Source of the DNA: an uncultured Lachnospiraceae bacterium
Lineage (GTDB): Bacteria > Bacillota > Clostridia > Lachnospirales > Lachnospiraceae
Direction: 5' to 3'
Assembly (NCBI GenBank): GCA_910586755.1
Contig: CAJUJM010000024.1
Span: forward strand, 14,076-78,075
DNA length: 64,000 bases
Below the pieces are notes generated by a model. That model was given only the letters and a program-made list of their open reading frames with translations. It was not told where the DNA came from and ran no database searches. Of the stretch, positions 17,243-26,772 are shown piece after piece. Every line of letters starts with the position of its first letter. Within the stretch, counting starts at the first letter, position 1. Both the position numbers and the translations under genes were made by a program.

Positions 17243-19063
17243 TTATATATCGTTACTTTCTGACTTTATTGGCAAATATAGGGTAATGGTATTTTGGTGA
17301 AAAGGGATTGAAGAAAATTCAATCCGTATTTCACTTTTGTAAAATACCTGTAAACGCCTGTAGACATTATTCAGGCCGATTTTGGAAGAATTGTCCTTCT
17401 GATAAACGGCAGCCGTGGCAGCCGGAATATCAATCCCCTTTCCGTTATCTTCAATGACCAGCAGCAATTCCCCGTTTTCTTCCGTGATTCGGATAGAGAT
17501 TACAGGATTCATCACCAGGCGGCCGCCGTCTTCAGAAGTAAAGCCGTGCTTTATGGAGTTTTCTACAAATGGCTGGAGGATCCGGGGGACAATGGGAAGC
17601 AGCTCCAAACCATCGGATACAAAGAGTAATAAGTCAATAGGTTCCTGGGTGCGGTGGTTGATAATGTCAATATATTTTTCAACATGGGAAAGCTCGTCCT
17701 GAATGGTAGTAGCCGAGCTTTGGGCGTTTAAGCTGAGGCGGAGAAAATCCCCCAGCTTTTCCACCATAAGGGCGGCGCTTTCCGGATTCCCACCCAGAAT
17801 TTCCCAGTGAATACACTCCAATGTATTGTAGAGAAAATGAGGATTAATTTGGTGAGTGAGGATTTCCAGTTCTGTACGGTAACGCTGGCGTTCATCCTCC
17901 TTTATCTGTTCCATCTGCTTTTGGATAATATTTAAAAGATTATCAAAGGTACGGGACAGGATTCCGATTTCATCCTGATATTTTGCATGAAACATAGGCA
18001 AAGGCCTGGACGGATCTGCCGTGGAAACGTTTTCTGTCAGCTTATTTAGAGGGAGGGATAAAGTCCTTGACAGCGCCAGCCCTATAAACAAGGAGAAAAG
18101 AAGGCTGGCGGAAATGGCGATTGAAGTAAACAGCTTAAGCCTGTCAATGCCGGATAACAGTTCCTTTTTAGATATGGTGCTTACCAGCTTTAAGCGGTTA
18201 AAGGGAAGAGGGTTTACGGATACGAAATAGTCCCCGTCCAAAGTGGAAATATGATTGGTGGATAAGCGGGAGGCAGACGAAATCGCCTCCTCCATTGCTT
18301 TGACAGAAGCCGGATTTAACTGGTTATAGGACTGCGGCCTGTTCAGGATGGTTCCGTCCTCCAACGTGAGATAGGTGGCAGTTAGGCGGACTCTGTTGAA
18401 ATTATTTAAATATTCCTCCAGCTTGCGGGTAGGGATTAACACGGTTATGGACAGGGAAGAATCGCCTTCCTGATTGGTAATAAGAGGCGCATGCCCGTAG
18501 ACTCCAAGGGAGATGGGAAAGGAAATGGGAATGTTCTCTTCCGCCATTGTGGGAAAAGGCGTGGAAATAGAAGGGGACCAGGAGATCCCTTTTTCTTGTT
18601 TTAGCCGGGAGAGAACATGGGTAATCTCCTGGCTGTATTTTAACCCTGAATTGGAGGTGCTGTAAAACTCCCCGTTTTTCCCTGTAATGATGATATTTTC
18701 AGCCAGGATATTATGGGTAATCACATTATTCAGCAGAGGCTGTATGGCAATATAATTTGAGGCATAATTTTCGGTATTTCCGTATTCAATATCCATTACG
18801 GTCTGGATAAAACCGGAATTGGAAACCATATAAGTAATATCCTTATAGAGAAGATTAATATCCCGATCCAGGGAAGCAGCCGTATTCATAAGGGAAGCTT
18901 CGGTCTCGGATTTGGCTTCTTTTTCCATAAAATCAGAAAAATAGATATAGCAGATAATCCCCATAAAGCTGCAGGAAAATAAAACAATTCCCATCATGGC
19001 AGATAAAAGCTTATATTTAATTTTTAAATTCATAAAAAGTGATTTTAAAGCACGAAAATACAT
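17243..19063 (-). CDS. Sensor histidine kinase (YesM type)
   Basis: 606 aa from the ATG at 19063, which has AAGGAGAG 10 nt upstream; a longer frame from 19093 lacks a site. One membrane segment near residue 20-45, an extracytoplasmic Cache-like region to about 320, a second segment, HAMP, then His_kinase (QINPHFLYNTLE, phospho-acceptor His) and HATPase (ENSIKHG, DNGKGI, IGLNNV). It forms a pair with the adjacent AraC-type response regulator. Likely senses a sugar, possibly through the nearby binding protein. Followed downstream by nhaC on the opposite strand. Confidence 0.92.
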   Translation of the reverse strand: MYFRALKSLFMNLKIKYKLLSAMMGIVLFSCSFMGIICYIYFSDFMEKEAKSETEASLMNTAASLDRDINLLYKDITYMVSNSGFIQTVMDIEYGNTENYASNYIAIQPLLNNVITHNILAENIIITGKNGEFYSTSNSGLKYSQEITHVLSRLKQEKGISWSPSISTPFPTMAEENIPISFPISLGVYGHAPLITNQEGDSSLSITVLIPTRKLEEYLNNFNRVRLTATYLTLEDGTILNRPQSYNQLNPASVKAMEEAISSASRLSTNHISTLDGDYFVSVNPLPFNRLKLVSTISKKELLSGIDRLKLFTSIAISASLLFSLFIGLALSRTLSLPLNKLTENVSTADPSRPLPMFHAKYQDEIGILSRTFDNLLNIIQKQMEQIKEDERQRYRTELEILTHQINPHFLYNTLECIHWEILGGNPESAALMVEKLGDFLRLSLNAQSSATTIQDELSHVEKYIDIINHRTQEPIDLLLFVSDGLELLPIVPRILQPFVENSIKHGFTSEDGGRLVMNPVISIRITEENGELLLVIEDNGKGIDIPAATAAVYQKDNSSKIGLNNVYRRLQVFYKSEIRIEFSSIPFHQNTITLYLPIKSESNDI

Positions 19064-19089
19064 ATAACAGGAACTCTCCTTCATTGATT

Positions 19090-20655
19090 TCATTCATCAC
19101 GTTTGGAATCGGATGCAAAAGACGGATTATAAAGCCGGTGATAGTCGGAAGGGGATTTGCCGGTACTTTTTTTAAACGCCCGGTTAAAGGAGCGGTATTC
19201 CTCATATCCCAGCAGGGAGGACAGATTGGACACCGTAATGTCGGTTTCCTTTAACAGTTTCTTTGCATAGTCTATTTTCTTTTCAAGCACATAATCCCGA
19301 AAATTGATTCCCATATAATCCTTAAATAAAGCAGCAAAATAATTTTTACTTAAATGAACCTGGGACGCCACCTCCTCCAGGGTAAGCCGGGAGGTAATGT
19401 TTTTTCTGATATAAGAAGCAGCGGCTTCTATAACAGGGGCATTGTCATCTATAACATGGACATGAAGAACGGTTGCGTAATGCCTTAGGGCAGAGATCAT
19501 CCATTGGGAAATATCCGAGAGAAACAAACATTGGGCAATGGCCTTATGAGGGGTATTGACAAGAAATTCGTTTCTCAGGATTTTGTAGGAAGATAAATTT
19601 TTTTGAATATCTACCATAAGATGGGTACACATGCCTCTGACAAAGCTGGGGGGCGGCATGGGGATATATAAAATCCAGTCCAGAAAGCTTCTGGTGATTT
19701 CATCAATATGTTCCGGCTGATAATTTAAAATTGCTTCTAAAAGCCTGTCGCTGTAGGAGTTATTGATGGTGACAGGGCAGGAATCGCCTGTTTCCAACAG
19801 GGCGCTGTCAAAGACCTGCAGCTCTGTTTTATACATACTGTAGGAGAGATATTCCAGCGCGCTTCTGTAAGAGTGGCGAAGAAGGGATATATTGGACACG
19901 GAATTGCCGATTCCTATATATACAGGAGTATGAAACAGCGCTGAGACCCGGGTTACCACATTCTGACAGAATTCTTTTAAAGCCAGCGGAACAGTCTGAG
20001 AGAATACCTGTAAAGAGAGAAGGACTGCCAGTCTGTGTTCATCACATTCAAAAACAATGCCTGTAGAATCGGGAATCAGGGAAGCCAGCTCTTTTTTTAA
20101 TTCCTGAGGGTAAAAATCTCCGTCACAGACCAAAATACACAGAGGAAGCCGATTGGAATATTCCAGAAGAAATTCCGGAAGAGGCTGGGAGCGGTCATAG
20201 GATCTGTGCATTAAATTTCTCAGAAAGGATTCTTTGGATTGAAGCAGGCGGACTGAGCGGCGTTCTGCCTCTGCTTTATCCCGAACCTTTAGGAGAGCCT
20301 GAATCAATTCTTCTTTTTTTATGGGTTTTAAGAGATAATCTTCCACCCCGTACTGGAGGGCGGTTTTGGCAAACTGGAAATCATCATAGCCGCTCATAAT
20401 AATAAAACGGGAATGTAATCCCAGCTTTTTGGCAGATTTTATTAAGTCTAACCCATTGCCGTTTGGCATTTTAATATCGGTCAGAACAATATCAGGTGTT
20501 TGAAGGCGAATCATATCCAAAGCCTCATTTCCGCTTCCGGCCAGTCCCGCCACCTTTATATTCATTTCGCTAAAAGGGAGGGCCTGAGCCAGCCCATTCC
20601 GTATAGAAGGCTCATCATCAACAATTAGTAATAAAAGCTGGGAAGAAATCTGCAT
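19090..20655 (-). CDS. Two-component response regulator with AraC HTH output
   Basis: 521 aa from the ATG at 20655, chosen because AAAGGAAG lies just upstream. Receiver domain at 1-120 (VDDEPSIR, phospho-acceptor Asp in VLTDIKMPNG, Lys in LLKP). A middle domain of about 270 residues is followed by two AraC HTH motifs at about 410-510 (LTLEEVASQVHLSKNYFAALFK and the YRSFNRAFKKSTGKSPSDY block). The kinase gene follows. Probably activates the divergent ABC importer operon at 20872. Confidence 0.92.
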   Translation of the reverse strand: MQISSQLLLLIVDDEPSIRNGLAQALPFSEMNIKVAGLAGSGNEALDMIRLQTPDIVLTDIKMPNGNGLDLIKSAKKLGLHSRFIIMSGYDDFQFAKTALQYGVEDYLLKPIKKEELIQALLKVRDKAEAERRSVRLLQSKESFLRNLMHRSYDRSQPLPEFLLEYSNRLPLCILVCDGDFYPQELKKELASLIPDSTGIVFECDEHRLAVLLSLQVFSQTVPLALKEFCQNVVTRVSALFHTPVYIGIGNSVSNISLLRHSYRSALEYLSYSMYKTELQVFDSALLETGDSCPVTINNSYSDRLLEAILNYQPEHIDEITRSFLDWILYIPMPPPSFVRGMCTHLMVDIQKNLSSYKILRNEFLVNTPHKAIAQCLFLSDISQWMISALRHYATVLHVHVIDDNAPVIEAAASYIRKNITSRLTLEEVASQVHLSKNYFAALFKDYMGINFRDYVLEKKIDYAKKLLKETDITVSNLSSLLGYEEYRSFNRAFKKSTGKSPSDYHRLYNPSFASDSKRDE

Positions 20656-20871
20656 AATGGCTTCCTTTCTGAGATGTAATAGTCCCCTCATCCATTGAGG
20701 ACACCTTTAGAAGACTAACTTATTATAGTGTGATTGTAAGAATAAAACAATATTCATAGAAAATGATCGTGATAAATGATACACATTGCCATAAAATGAC
20801 ATGGGAAAATCCGGAAAGGATTTGTATAATATGTCTGTATTCATACAAAAACAAAGGGAGGTTTCTACTAA

Positions 20872-22326
20872 ATGTTGAAGAAAAGATATTTGGCCCCGCT
20901 GGCTGTGGCTGCGGTAATTGCGGCGGTAACCGGATGTTCGGCATCACCGAAAACAACAACTTCATCAGGCAGCGAGTCAACGGCTGCAAAACAGACCCCA
21001 CAGGAGGCCGGAACAGAAGCGGCTTCAGAGGAGCAGGCATTTCAGGGAGAAAAAGTGCTGGTGTGGACAAACAACCGGCATGATGCAGAGTACATGGAGG
21101 AAATAGTCAAAAGCTTTAATGAAGAGAACCAGGGACAGATTGAGATGGAATACGTGATTACCACAGAAAATTATATTAATATGATCACAATGGCCATATC
21201 CTCTGACCAGGCGCCGGATATCTTTTGCGTAGGCGCGGCAACGGCAGGCTTTGATTTAAACTCCTTTGTGGCTTCCGGTATTATTCAGCCGCTGAACCCA
21301 TTGCTGTCAGATGAATTTAAAGGAGTCTATGATTTAGGCAAACTCAGCTATCCCGGAATCAATGCCCTGGGAGAGGACATTTATTTTGTTCCTACCTGCC
21401 AGAGAAGCGGAAACCGGCTTCTTTACAACAAAGAGATGTTTGAAGCTGCCGGAATTACAAAAGATCCGGAAACCCTGGAAGAGGTAGTAGAGGCGGCCAA
21501 AAAGATGACAGAGGCCGGAGGTGGGATCAAATATGGAATCGGTATGCCGGGATTAAGCGCTTCTTTTAAGCGGTTCCTCTACCCGGCGGCGGAGGTTAGC
21601 GGAATCCTTCCCTATGACTATGTAAATGGAAGATATGATTTTACCGGATATAAGCCCGTGATTGAAGCGGCCAGGCAGATGTTTACAGACGGAAGCATGA
21701 TTCCCGGAGCAGCCAGCTTAAAGATCGATCCCCTGCGGGTTCAATTTGCAGAAGGAAATATCGGAATTATCGGAAATGCTTCCCAGGAGGTAGGCGTTCT
21801 TACGGATCAGTTCCCGGCTAAGATGGAGTGGGGAGTAGCGGAAATCCCGTCTTTGGATGGAACCATAAAGGGGTCTCTGTCCGCCCTGCCTCAAACAGGG
21901 TGGGCCATGACTACTACTGCTGAAAACCCGGCCGCTGCGGCAAAGGTAATTGAATATTTATCCAGTGTAGACGTGATGAAGGGCTACGTAGAAAAAGGAT
22001 ATTCTCTTCCTACCTCAGATAAGGTGATGGAAGCAGTAGATCAATCTAAGATTGGCAAGCTGGCAGACTTTGCCCCCTTATCTTATGAGTCCGTATACCC
22101 ACAGTTTCCCAACGTGACCCCCCAGGGGAAAAACTGGGAGGAAGTATTATGGGAGGCATGTTTCCCGGAAGCCGGGGATATTGATCCCATTCTGGAGACT
22201 TTGACTAAGGATTACAATGATGCTCTGGACAAAGAGGTAAAGATGGGCAAGACCAGGCGTCTGATAATTAAAGATTTTGATCCCTTAAAGCCGGCGGAAG
22301 GTACATTGGAATATCTGGACCAGTAA
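20872..22326 (+). CDS. Sugar ABC transporter substrate-binding lipoprotein
   Basis: 484 aa. Signal peptide with lipobox VTGCS, so anchored to the outer face of the membrane. Ser/Thr/Glu-rich linker to about residue 60, then a family 1 solute-binding fold (VLVWTNNRHDAEYMEEIVKSF, DQAPDIFCVGA). First gene of an importer operon, divergent from its two-component system. TATAAT lies about 35 bp upstream with a weak -35, as expected for an activated promoter. Substrate unknown, probably an oligosaccharide. Confidence 0.92.
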   Translation: MLKKRYLAPLAVAAVIAAVTGCSASPKTTTSSGSESTAAKQTPQEAGTEAASEEQAFQGEKVLVWTNNRHDAEYMEEIVKSFNEENQGQIEMEYVITTENYINMITMAISSDQAPDIFCVGAATAGFDLNSFVASGIIQPLNPLLSDEFKGVYDLGKLSYPGINALGEDIYFVPTCQRSGNRLLYNKEMFEAAGITKDPETLEEVVEAAKKMTEAGGGIKYGIGMPGLSASFKRFLYPAAEVSGILPYDYVNGRYDFTGYKPVIEAARQMFTDGSMIPGAASLKIDPLRVQFAEGNIGIIGNASQEVGVLTDQFPAKMEWGVAEIPSLDGTIKGSLSALPQTGWAMTTTAENPAAAAKVIEYLSSVDVMKGYVEKGYSLPTSDKVMEAVDQSKIGKLADFAPLSYESVYPQFPNVTPQGKNWEEVLWEACFPEAGDIDPILETLTKDYNDALDKEVKMGKTRRLIIKDFDPLKPAEGTLEYLDQ

Positions 22327-22354
22327 GATAAGGGGACATGCCGGAAGGCATTGC

Positions 22355-22406
22355 AGGGGATGCGGCAAAAGGAAACCAACAGACTTTCTATTTTGCGGTA
22401 TCCCCT
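22355..22406 (+). terminator. Intercistronic stem-loop between binding protein and permease
   Basis: A 16-position stem (22355-22370 with 22391-22406, one mismatch and one G-U) and 20-nt loop, followed by GTTTTAT. It lies between the binding-protein gene and the first permease and would reduce or stabilise expression unequally, giving more binding protein than permease. Confidence 0.6.
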
Positions 22407-22426
22407 GTTTTATGGAGGAAAAGTCA

Positions 22427-23344
22427 ATGACAGAACTGAAAAAGAATAGAAAAGGCAGGTGGGATTTACCCTTATTTCTCATGCTGCTTCCTATGATGGC
22501 GCTGTTTCTTGTGGTGTCTGTATACCCCTTTCTTTGGGTAGTAAAATATGTATTTTATGACTACAACGGATTTGCGGCCTACCCGGTTGGACTGGATAAT
22601 TTTAAGAGGATTTTTACAAATGATCCCATCTACTGGAAAAGCGTAATTCATACCTTTGAATACGCTTTTTTAAAGCTGGTGCTGACCATGCCGGTTTCTC
22701 TGGTGACTGCGGTGCTGCTGAACCAAAAACTTCGGGGGAAAAGCTTTTTCCGAATTTTATTCTTTATCCCTACAGTAATCAGCTCCGCTATTTACAGTTT
22801 AATCTTTTTCTTTATTTACAGCCCTTATAACGGGATCTTAAATAACCTTCTCCTTGGAGGGGGACTGATAAAGGCGCCGGTAGACTGGCTGGGAAATCCT
22901 GCCATTGCCATGATATCCGTGGTAATTGTAGCGCTTTGGGGGGCCTTCGGAAACTATATGATCCTGTTTCTCGCAGGGCTTCAGAGTATCCCGCAGGATG
23001 TATACGAAAGTGGGGATATGGACGGAGCAAGCCGGGTCCAAAGCTTTTTCCACATTACCCTGCCAATGCTGGGGCCGGTATTAAAGGTGGTTCTCCTGCT
23101 GGCAATTACAACGGCGCTGAAGGATTACCAGAGCGTGATGGTATTAACCGGAGGAGGCCCCAGAGACAGAACCCAGGTAATGTTTTTGTATGTGTACCAG
23201 TTAATGTTTGGCAATGAAAACGCTACCGCCGCCCAGCTTCAGATCGGCTATGGAGCTACGGCAGGTCTGGTTTCTGCAGTGATTATCGGAATTGCTACCT
23301 TTATCTTCCTGAATCTGAGTAAAAAATTGGACGAGGTTTATTAA
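22427..23344 (+). CDS. Sugar ABC transporter permease (MalF/UgpA type)
   Basis: 305 aa from the ATG at 22427, preceded by GGAGGAAA. Six hydrophobic segments and the EAA-type loop (YESGDMDGASRVQSFFHITLPML) that docks to the ATPase. Pairs with the next permease. No ATP-binding gene is in the operon, so a shared MsmX/UgpC-like ATPase elsewhere is needed (inference). Confidence 0.92.
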   Translation: MTELKKNRKGRWDLPLFLMLLPMMALFLVVSVYPFLWVVKYVFYDYNGFAAYPVGLDNFKRIFTNDPIYWKSVIHTFEYAFLKLVLTMPVSLVTAVLLNQKLRGKSFFRILFFIPTVISSAIYSLIFFFIYSPYNGILNNLLLGGGLIKAPVDWLGNPAIAMISVVIVALWGAFGNYMILFLAGLQSIPQDVYESGDMDGASRVQSFFHITLPMLGPVLKVVLLLAITTALKDYQSVMVLTGGGPRDRTQVMFLYVYQLMFGNENATAAQLQIGYGATAGLVSAVIIGIATFIFLNLSKKLDEVY

Positions 23345-23362
23345 AGGACGGAGGTGAATGTG

Positions 23363-24214
23363 ATGGAAAAAAGAAAATCCAGATTAATGGGTCAGATCTT
23401 AGTTTACTTATTTTTAGGGGTGCTGACAATTTTTACCCTGTACCCGATTCTCTATGTGGTGCTGGGCTCCTTTAAAGAAAACCAGGAGCTGGTTTTAGGA
23501 GGAACCAGCATGCTGCCGGAGACATTTCAGATTTCCAACTATATTGAGGCGTGGAGGCTGGCGGATTTTGGGCGGTATACCTTTAACAGCGTTTTTTTAA
23601 GCACAATGGTAACGGCGGGAGTTGTAGCAATTTCCAGTATGGCGGGATATTGCTTCGCAAGGCGGGAATTCCCCGGGAAAAACCTGCTTTACAGCCTGAT
23701 GATAGCGTTTATGTTTATCAACATCGGAAGCATATCCCTGCGCCCCCTGTTTGAGCTGGCGGTGAAATTAAAGATGAACCGTTCTATGTGGTCTGTGATT
23801 TTAATCTGTATCGGGACCAACCAGGTAACCAATATTTTCCTGGTAAGAGGTTATATGGCCACAGTACCCAGGGAGCTGGATGAGGCGGCGGCTATTGACG
23901 GATGCTCTTTCTTCCAGATTTATTATAAAATTATTCTTCCTGTGTTAAAACCGGTGCTGGCTACGGTGGCCCTTTTGTCTTTTAGAAGCGCGTGGAATGA
24001 ATTTATTATGCCCCAGGTATTTACCATGTCAAATCCAAAGATGCGTCCTTTAACCGTGGGAGTTGTGGCATTAAAAACCATGGGGGACGGGGCGGCGGCC
24101 TGGAACATTATGTTTGCCGGTTCTGCAATGTCCATTGTCCCCATTGTTATTGTATATTTATTTACCAGCAGATATTTTATGTCTGGACTGACGGTAGGGG
24201 CGGTGAAAGGATGA
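23363..24214 (+). CDS. Sugar ABC transporter permease (MalG/UgpE type)
   Basis: 283 aa from the ATG at 23363, which has GGAGGTG 6 nt upstream. Six membrane segments; EAA loop at DEAAAIDGCSFFQIYYKIILPVLKP. Overlaps the following gene by 4 nt (ATGA). Confidence 0.92.
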   Translation: MEKRKSRLMGQILVYLFLGVLTIFTLYPILYVVLGSFKENQELVLGGTSMLPETFQISNYIEAWRLADFGRYTFNSVFLSTMVTAGVVAISSMAGYCFARREFPGKNLLYSLMIAFMFINIGSISLRPLFELAVKLKMNRSMWSVILICIGTNQVTNIFLVRGYMATVPRELDEAAAIDGCSFFQIYYKIILPVLKPVLATVALLSFRSAWNEFIMPQVFTMSNPKMRPLTVGVVALKTMGDGAAAWNIMFAGSAMSIVPIVIVYLFTSRYFMSGLTVGAVKG

Positions 24215-26619
24215 AAAATTACGGTGTAAAAAATCAGGGCTTTTTAACCCGGTGGCTGATATCCGGACTGAAAAGCAGTCCATATGAAAGCTGCCAGACA
24301 GAAAAGGATCAGATTCTCTATGAACAGCATTTGAGAACCGAAGGGATTGACGGGAAGCTAAAAAGTCCCCCGGAAACTATCCGGCTGGGAGAGAAAGGGT
24401 GCGGAAACTGTCTCTGGGAATATTATTACCGGAGAAACCATTGGTTTGTGGATTTATCCAATACCTGTCAGCTTCCCACAAAGCTGGAAGCCTACGGGGC
24501 AACGGTTTTGGAGGCAGAAGAGGAGCTGGATTTGGAAGCGGCGCTTTGGACTTATCCGGCTGCGGAGCTTTGGGTTAATGGCCAGTTGATTTGCCATGTG
24601 AAAAATGCGGTTTATAAACCTATGACAAAAAGGGAGATAATTCTTCCTCTGAAAAAAGGGAAAAATCTTATTTTTGTCAGGATTCAGACCGTTGGCGTCC
24701 GGGACAGCCGGAATATGTTTGGCCTTCAGATAAAAGGGGAGGCAGATGAGAGAGTAAAACCGGCCCTTCCGGACGAGGCCGGTACGGCTCCGGTTATTCA
24801 GGCGGAGCAATGGCTGGAAGAGATTTTTTGGAAAGAAGGCAGGCTGAACTTTAACCGGACGCCGGAGTTTGAGGCGTGGTTCCAGTATAAAAAGGACGGA
24901 CGCCTGCTTCGGGAAAGGATCACAGAGAAGGAGAAAAAGATTCCGGAGGATATCTGCTGCTTTCAGGTGATAGCCCAAACTGCAGGCCAGGAGCTAAAAA
25001 GGAGCTTTGAGGTTGGGGAAAGGTGGAAACCGGTATACTGGGAGACCAAAAATGAAGAGAAGAGCCATCTTGAAATTTACCGGCGTCTGGCTGAAATTCC
25101 CTTCCAAATCAGAGGATCCGGCGCCCGGTTTTCCGTTTATCATGTGTTGGCAAGGTATGCGTCAGGCATGGAGACCCAGAAGGACAGAGAGTATCTGCTT
25201 CAGGATTTGGCCTATATAAACCAGCGGATCGACTGCTCGGATTTTCTCATGTCAGGTATTATCCGGTTAGTGAAAAATTACAGGATGGATGAGGAATTTA
25301 TGGAGGCGGTCCGCCAGACATTCCTTAATTACCGGTATTGGATGGATGAAGACGGCTCTGACGGAATGTGCTTTTGGAGCGAAAATCACGCTTTAATGTT
25401 TCATGGGGCCCAGATGGCGGCGGGACATCTGTACCCGGATGAAATATTTGTGAGAAGCGGCCGGACCGGTCGGGAGCAGGCGGCTGTTGGAGAAGCAAGA
25501 TGCAGAAGCTGGCTGACAGAAGTAGAAAACCATGGTTTTGAAGAATTTATCAGCGCAACCTATACATCCGTAACAGTGGCGGCCCTTTTAAATTTAATTG
25601 ATTTTGGGCCGGAGGATATTTCCCTGAGAGCGGCCCGGGCGCTGGATCAAAACCTGGAGATGCTGTGCACCCATGTATTTGACGGCGTTGTCATAGGGCC
25701 TCAGGGCCGGGTCTACCGGGATGTTATTTATCCTTTTAAACAGTCGGCTCAGGCATTTATCCACTTTATCAATCCAAAGCTGCCCACTTCCATGGGGCTT
25801 CCCGGAGCAGAGTGTATGTGGCTGTCGGCCATGGCAACCACCAAATACCAGATAATGGATGGCCTGAAAAAGAAAATGGAGGAAGAGGCGGATTTTTCTT
25901 ACGCCTCTCAGGATGCGGAAATAATTTTAAAAAAGACAGAACACTACATTCTGACCTCCGTGGCCTCGCCAGGAGACCGGTGTGAAAAAAGGCAGGAGGA
26001 AGGGGAGATCTTCAGCACTGCATGGGTAAAGAAATTAAATACCCGTTACCATGGGAAAACCCTGTTTGAGCCTGGGGTGTACGGATATCAGCAGCATATG
26101 TGGTATGCGGCCCTTGCAAAGGACTGCCCGGTTTTTGTAAATCATCCGGGAATTTCTACGGATGACGGGGAGATGAGGCCAGGATACTGGTACGGAAATG
26201 GAGTATTTCCGGCGGTAAGGCAAAGTGTCAGTATGCTGGGGGCAATCTATTCCATTACAGAGGAACACCCCATCCACTTTACCCATCTGTACTGGCCAAA
26301 AGCCAACCTGGATGAAACCAGAAAACTAGATTCCTGGATATTTGGCAGAAAAGGGGAGGGCTATGTGGGAATCTGGTGCAGCAGTGAGCTGACGCCCTTT
26401 GACGATGTGCTGATTGAGAGAGAGTACCGGACCTGGGGGAGCCAAATAGCCTATGTCTGCCTATGCGCGGACAGGAAAGAGGCGGGAGGCTTTGACGGCT
26501 TTGTGGAAGCCTGCCTGAAAAAGAAAATCCAATTCGACCCTTTGTCTTTGAAGCTTACGGCGGAAGGGCTTGGGCAGCTTACCTGCCAGGCGGCCCGGGA
26601 CTGTACGCAGTATATTTAA
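24211..26619 (+). CDS. Large unclassified protein, probable carbohydrate-active enzyme
   Basis: 802 aa, no signal peptide, so cytoplasmic. The first 190 residues look like a beta-sandwich carbohydrate-binding domain (LPTKLEAYGATVLEAEEELDL, WVNGQLI, LKKGKNLIFVRIQ). The middle is helix-rich with SENHALMFHGAQM, like an alpha/alpha toroid of lyases and hydrolases. The C-terminal part is beta-rich (GYVGIWCSSELTP). The coupling to an ABC importer by a 4-nt overlap suggests it breaks down the imported saccharide, as a polysaccharide lyase or glycoside hydrolase. I could not place it in a named family. Confidence 0.6.
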   Translation: MKNYGVKNQGFLTRWLISGLKSSPYESCQTEKDQILYEQHLRTEGIDGKLKSPPETIRLGEKGCGNCLWEYYYRRNHWFVDLSNTCQLPTKLEAYGATVLEAEEELDLEAALWTYPAAELWVNGQLICHVKNAVYKPMTKREIILPLKKGKNLIFVRIQTVGVRDSRNMFGLQIKGEADERVKPALPDEAGTAPVIQAEQWLEEIFWKEGRLNFNRTPEFEAWFQYKKDGRLLRERITEKEKKIPEDICCFQVIAQTAGQELKRSFEVGERWKPVYWETKNEEKSHLEIYRRLAEIPFQIRGSGARFSVYHVLARYASGMETQKDREYLLQDLAYINQRIDCSDFLMSGIIRLVKNYRMDEEFMEAVRQTFLNYRYWMDEDGSDGMCFWSENHALMFHGAQMAAGHLYPDEIFVRSGRTGREQAAVGEARCRSWLTEVENHGFEEFISATYTSVTVAALLNLIDFGPEDISLRAARALDQNLEMLCTHVFDGVVIGPQGRVYRDVIYPFKQSAQAFIHFINPKLPTSMGLPGAECMWLSAMATTKYQIMDGLKKKMEEEADFSYASQDAEIILKKTEHYILTSVASPGDRCEKRQEEGEIFSTAWVKKLNTRYHGKTLFEPGVYGYQQHMWYAALAKDCPVFVNHPGISTDDGEMRPGYWYGNGVFPAVRQSVSMLGAIYSITEEHPIHFTHLYWPKANLDETRKLDSWIFGRKGEGYVGIWCSSELTPFDDVLIEREYRTWGSQIAYVCLCADRKEAGGFDGFVEACLKKKIQFDPLSLKLTAEGLGQLTCQAARDCTQYI

Positions 26620-26634
26620 AATGGTAAAATTTTG

Positions 26635-26663
26635 TTGTAAAATAGGGAATAAAACGGTACAAT
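26635..26663 (+). promoter_or_regulatory. Candidate promoter of the CgeB-like gene
   Basis: TTGTAA (26635-26640), 17 nt, TACAAT (26658-26663). The TACAATA also belongs to the sequence shared with the structured element at 63.9 kb, so the call is tentative. Confidence 0.4.
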
Positions 26664-26673
26664 AATCCTTGGA

Positions 26674-26743
26674 AGAAGGCAAATGTGAGCATTTTCAGGA
26701 TGCCTTTTGACAATATGGCAGGTGACGCCAGGCGCCGCGTGCC
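26674..26743 (+). ncRNA. Two-hairpin structured RNA element, copy 1 (5' UTR of the CgeB-like gene)
   Basis: Stem 1 pairs 26674-26681 with 26701-26708 (AAGGCA/TGCCTT core) around a small AATG-TGAG-CATT hairpin. The second part, 26717-26743, begins GGCAGGTGACGC and ends CGCGTGCC, closing as GGCA/TGCC. The same layout recurs at 63905-63983 with 23 of 27 identical bases in the second part and compensatory changes in stem 1. It lies 30 nt upstream of the start codon. Confidence 0.5.
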
Positions 26744-26772
26744 AATTTATTATTACACTAGGGGGAATGGAT

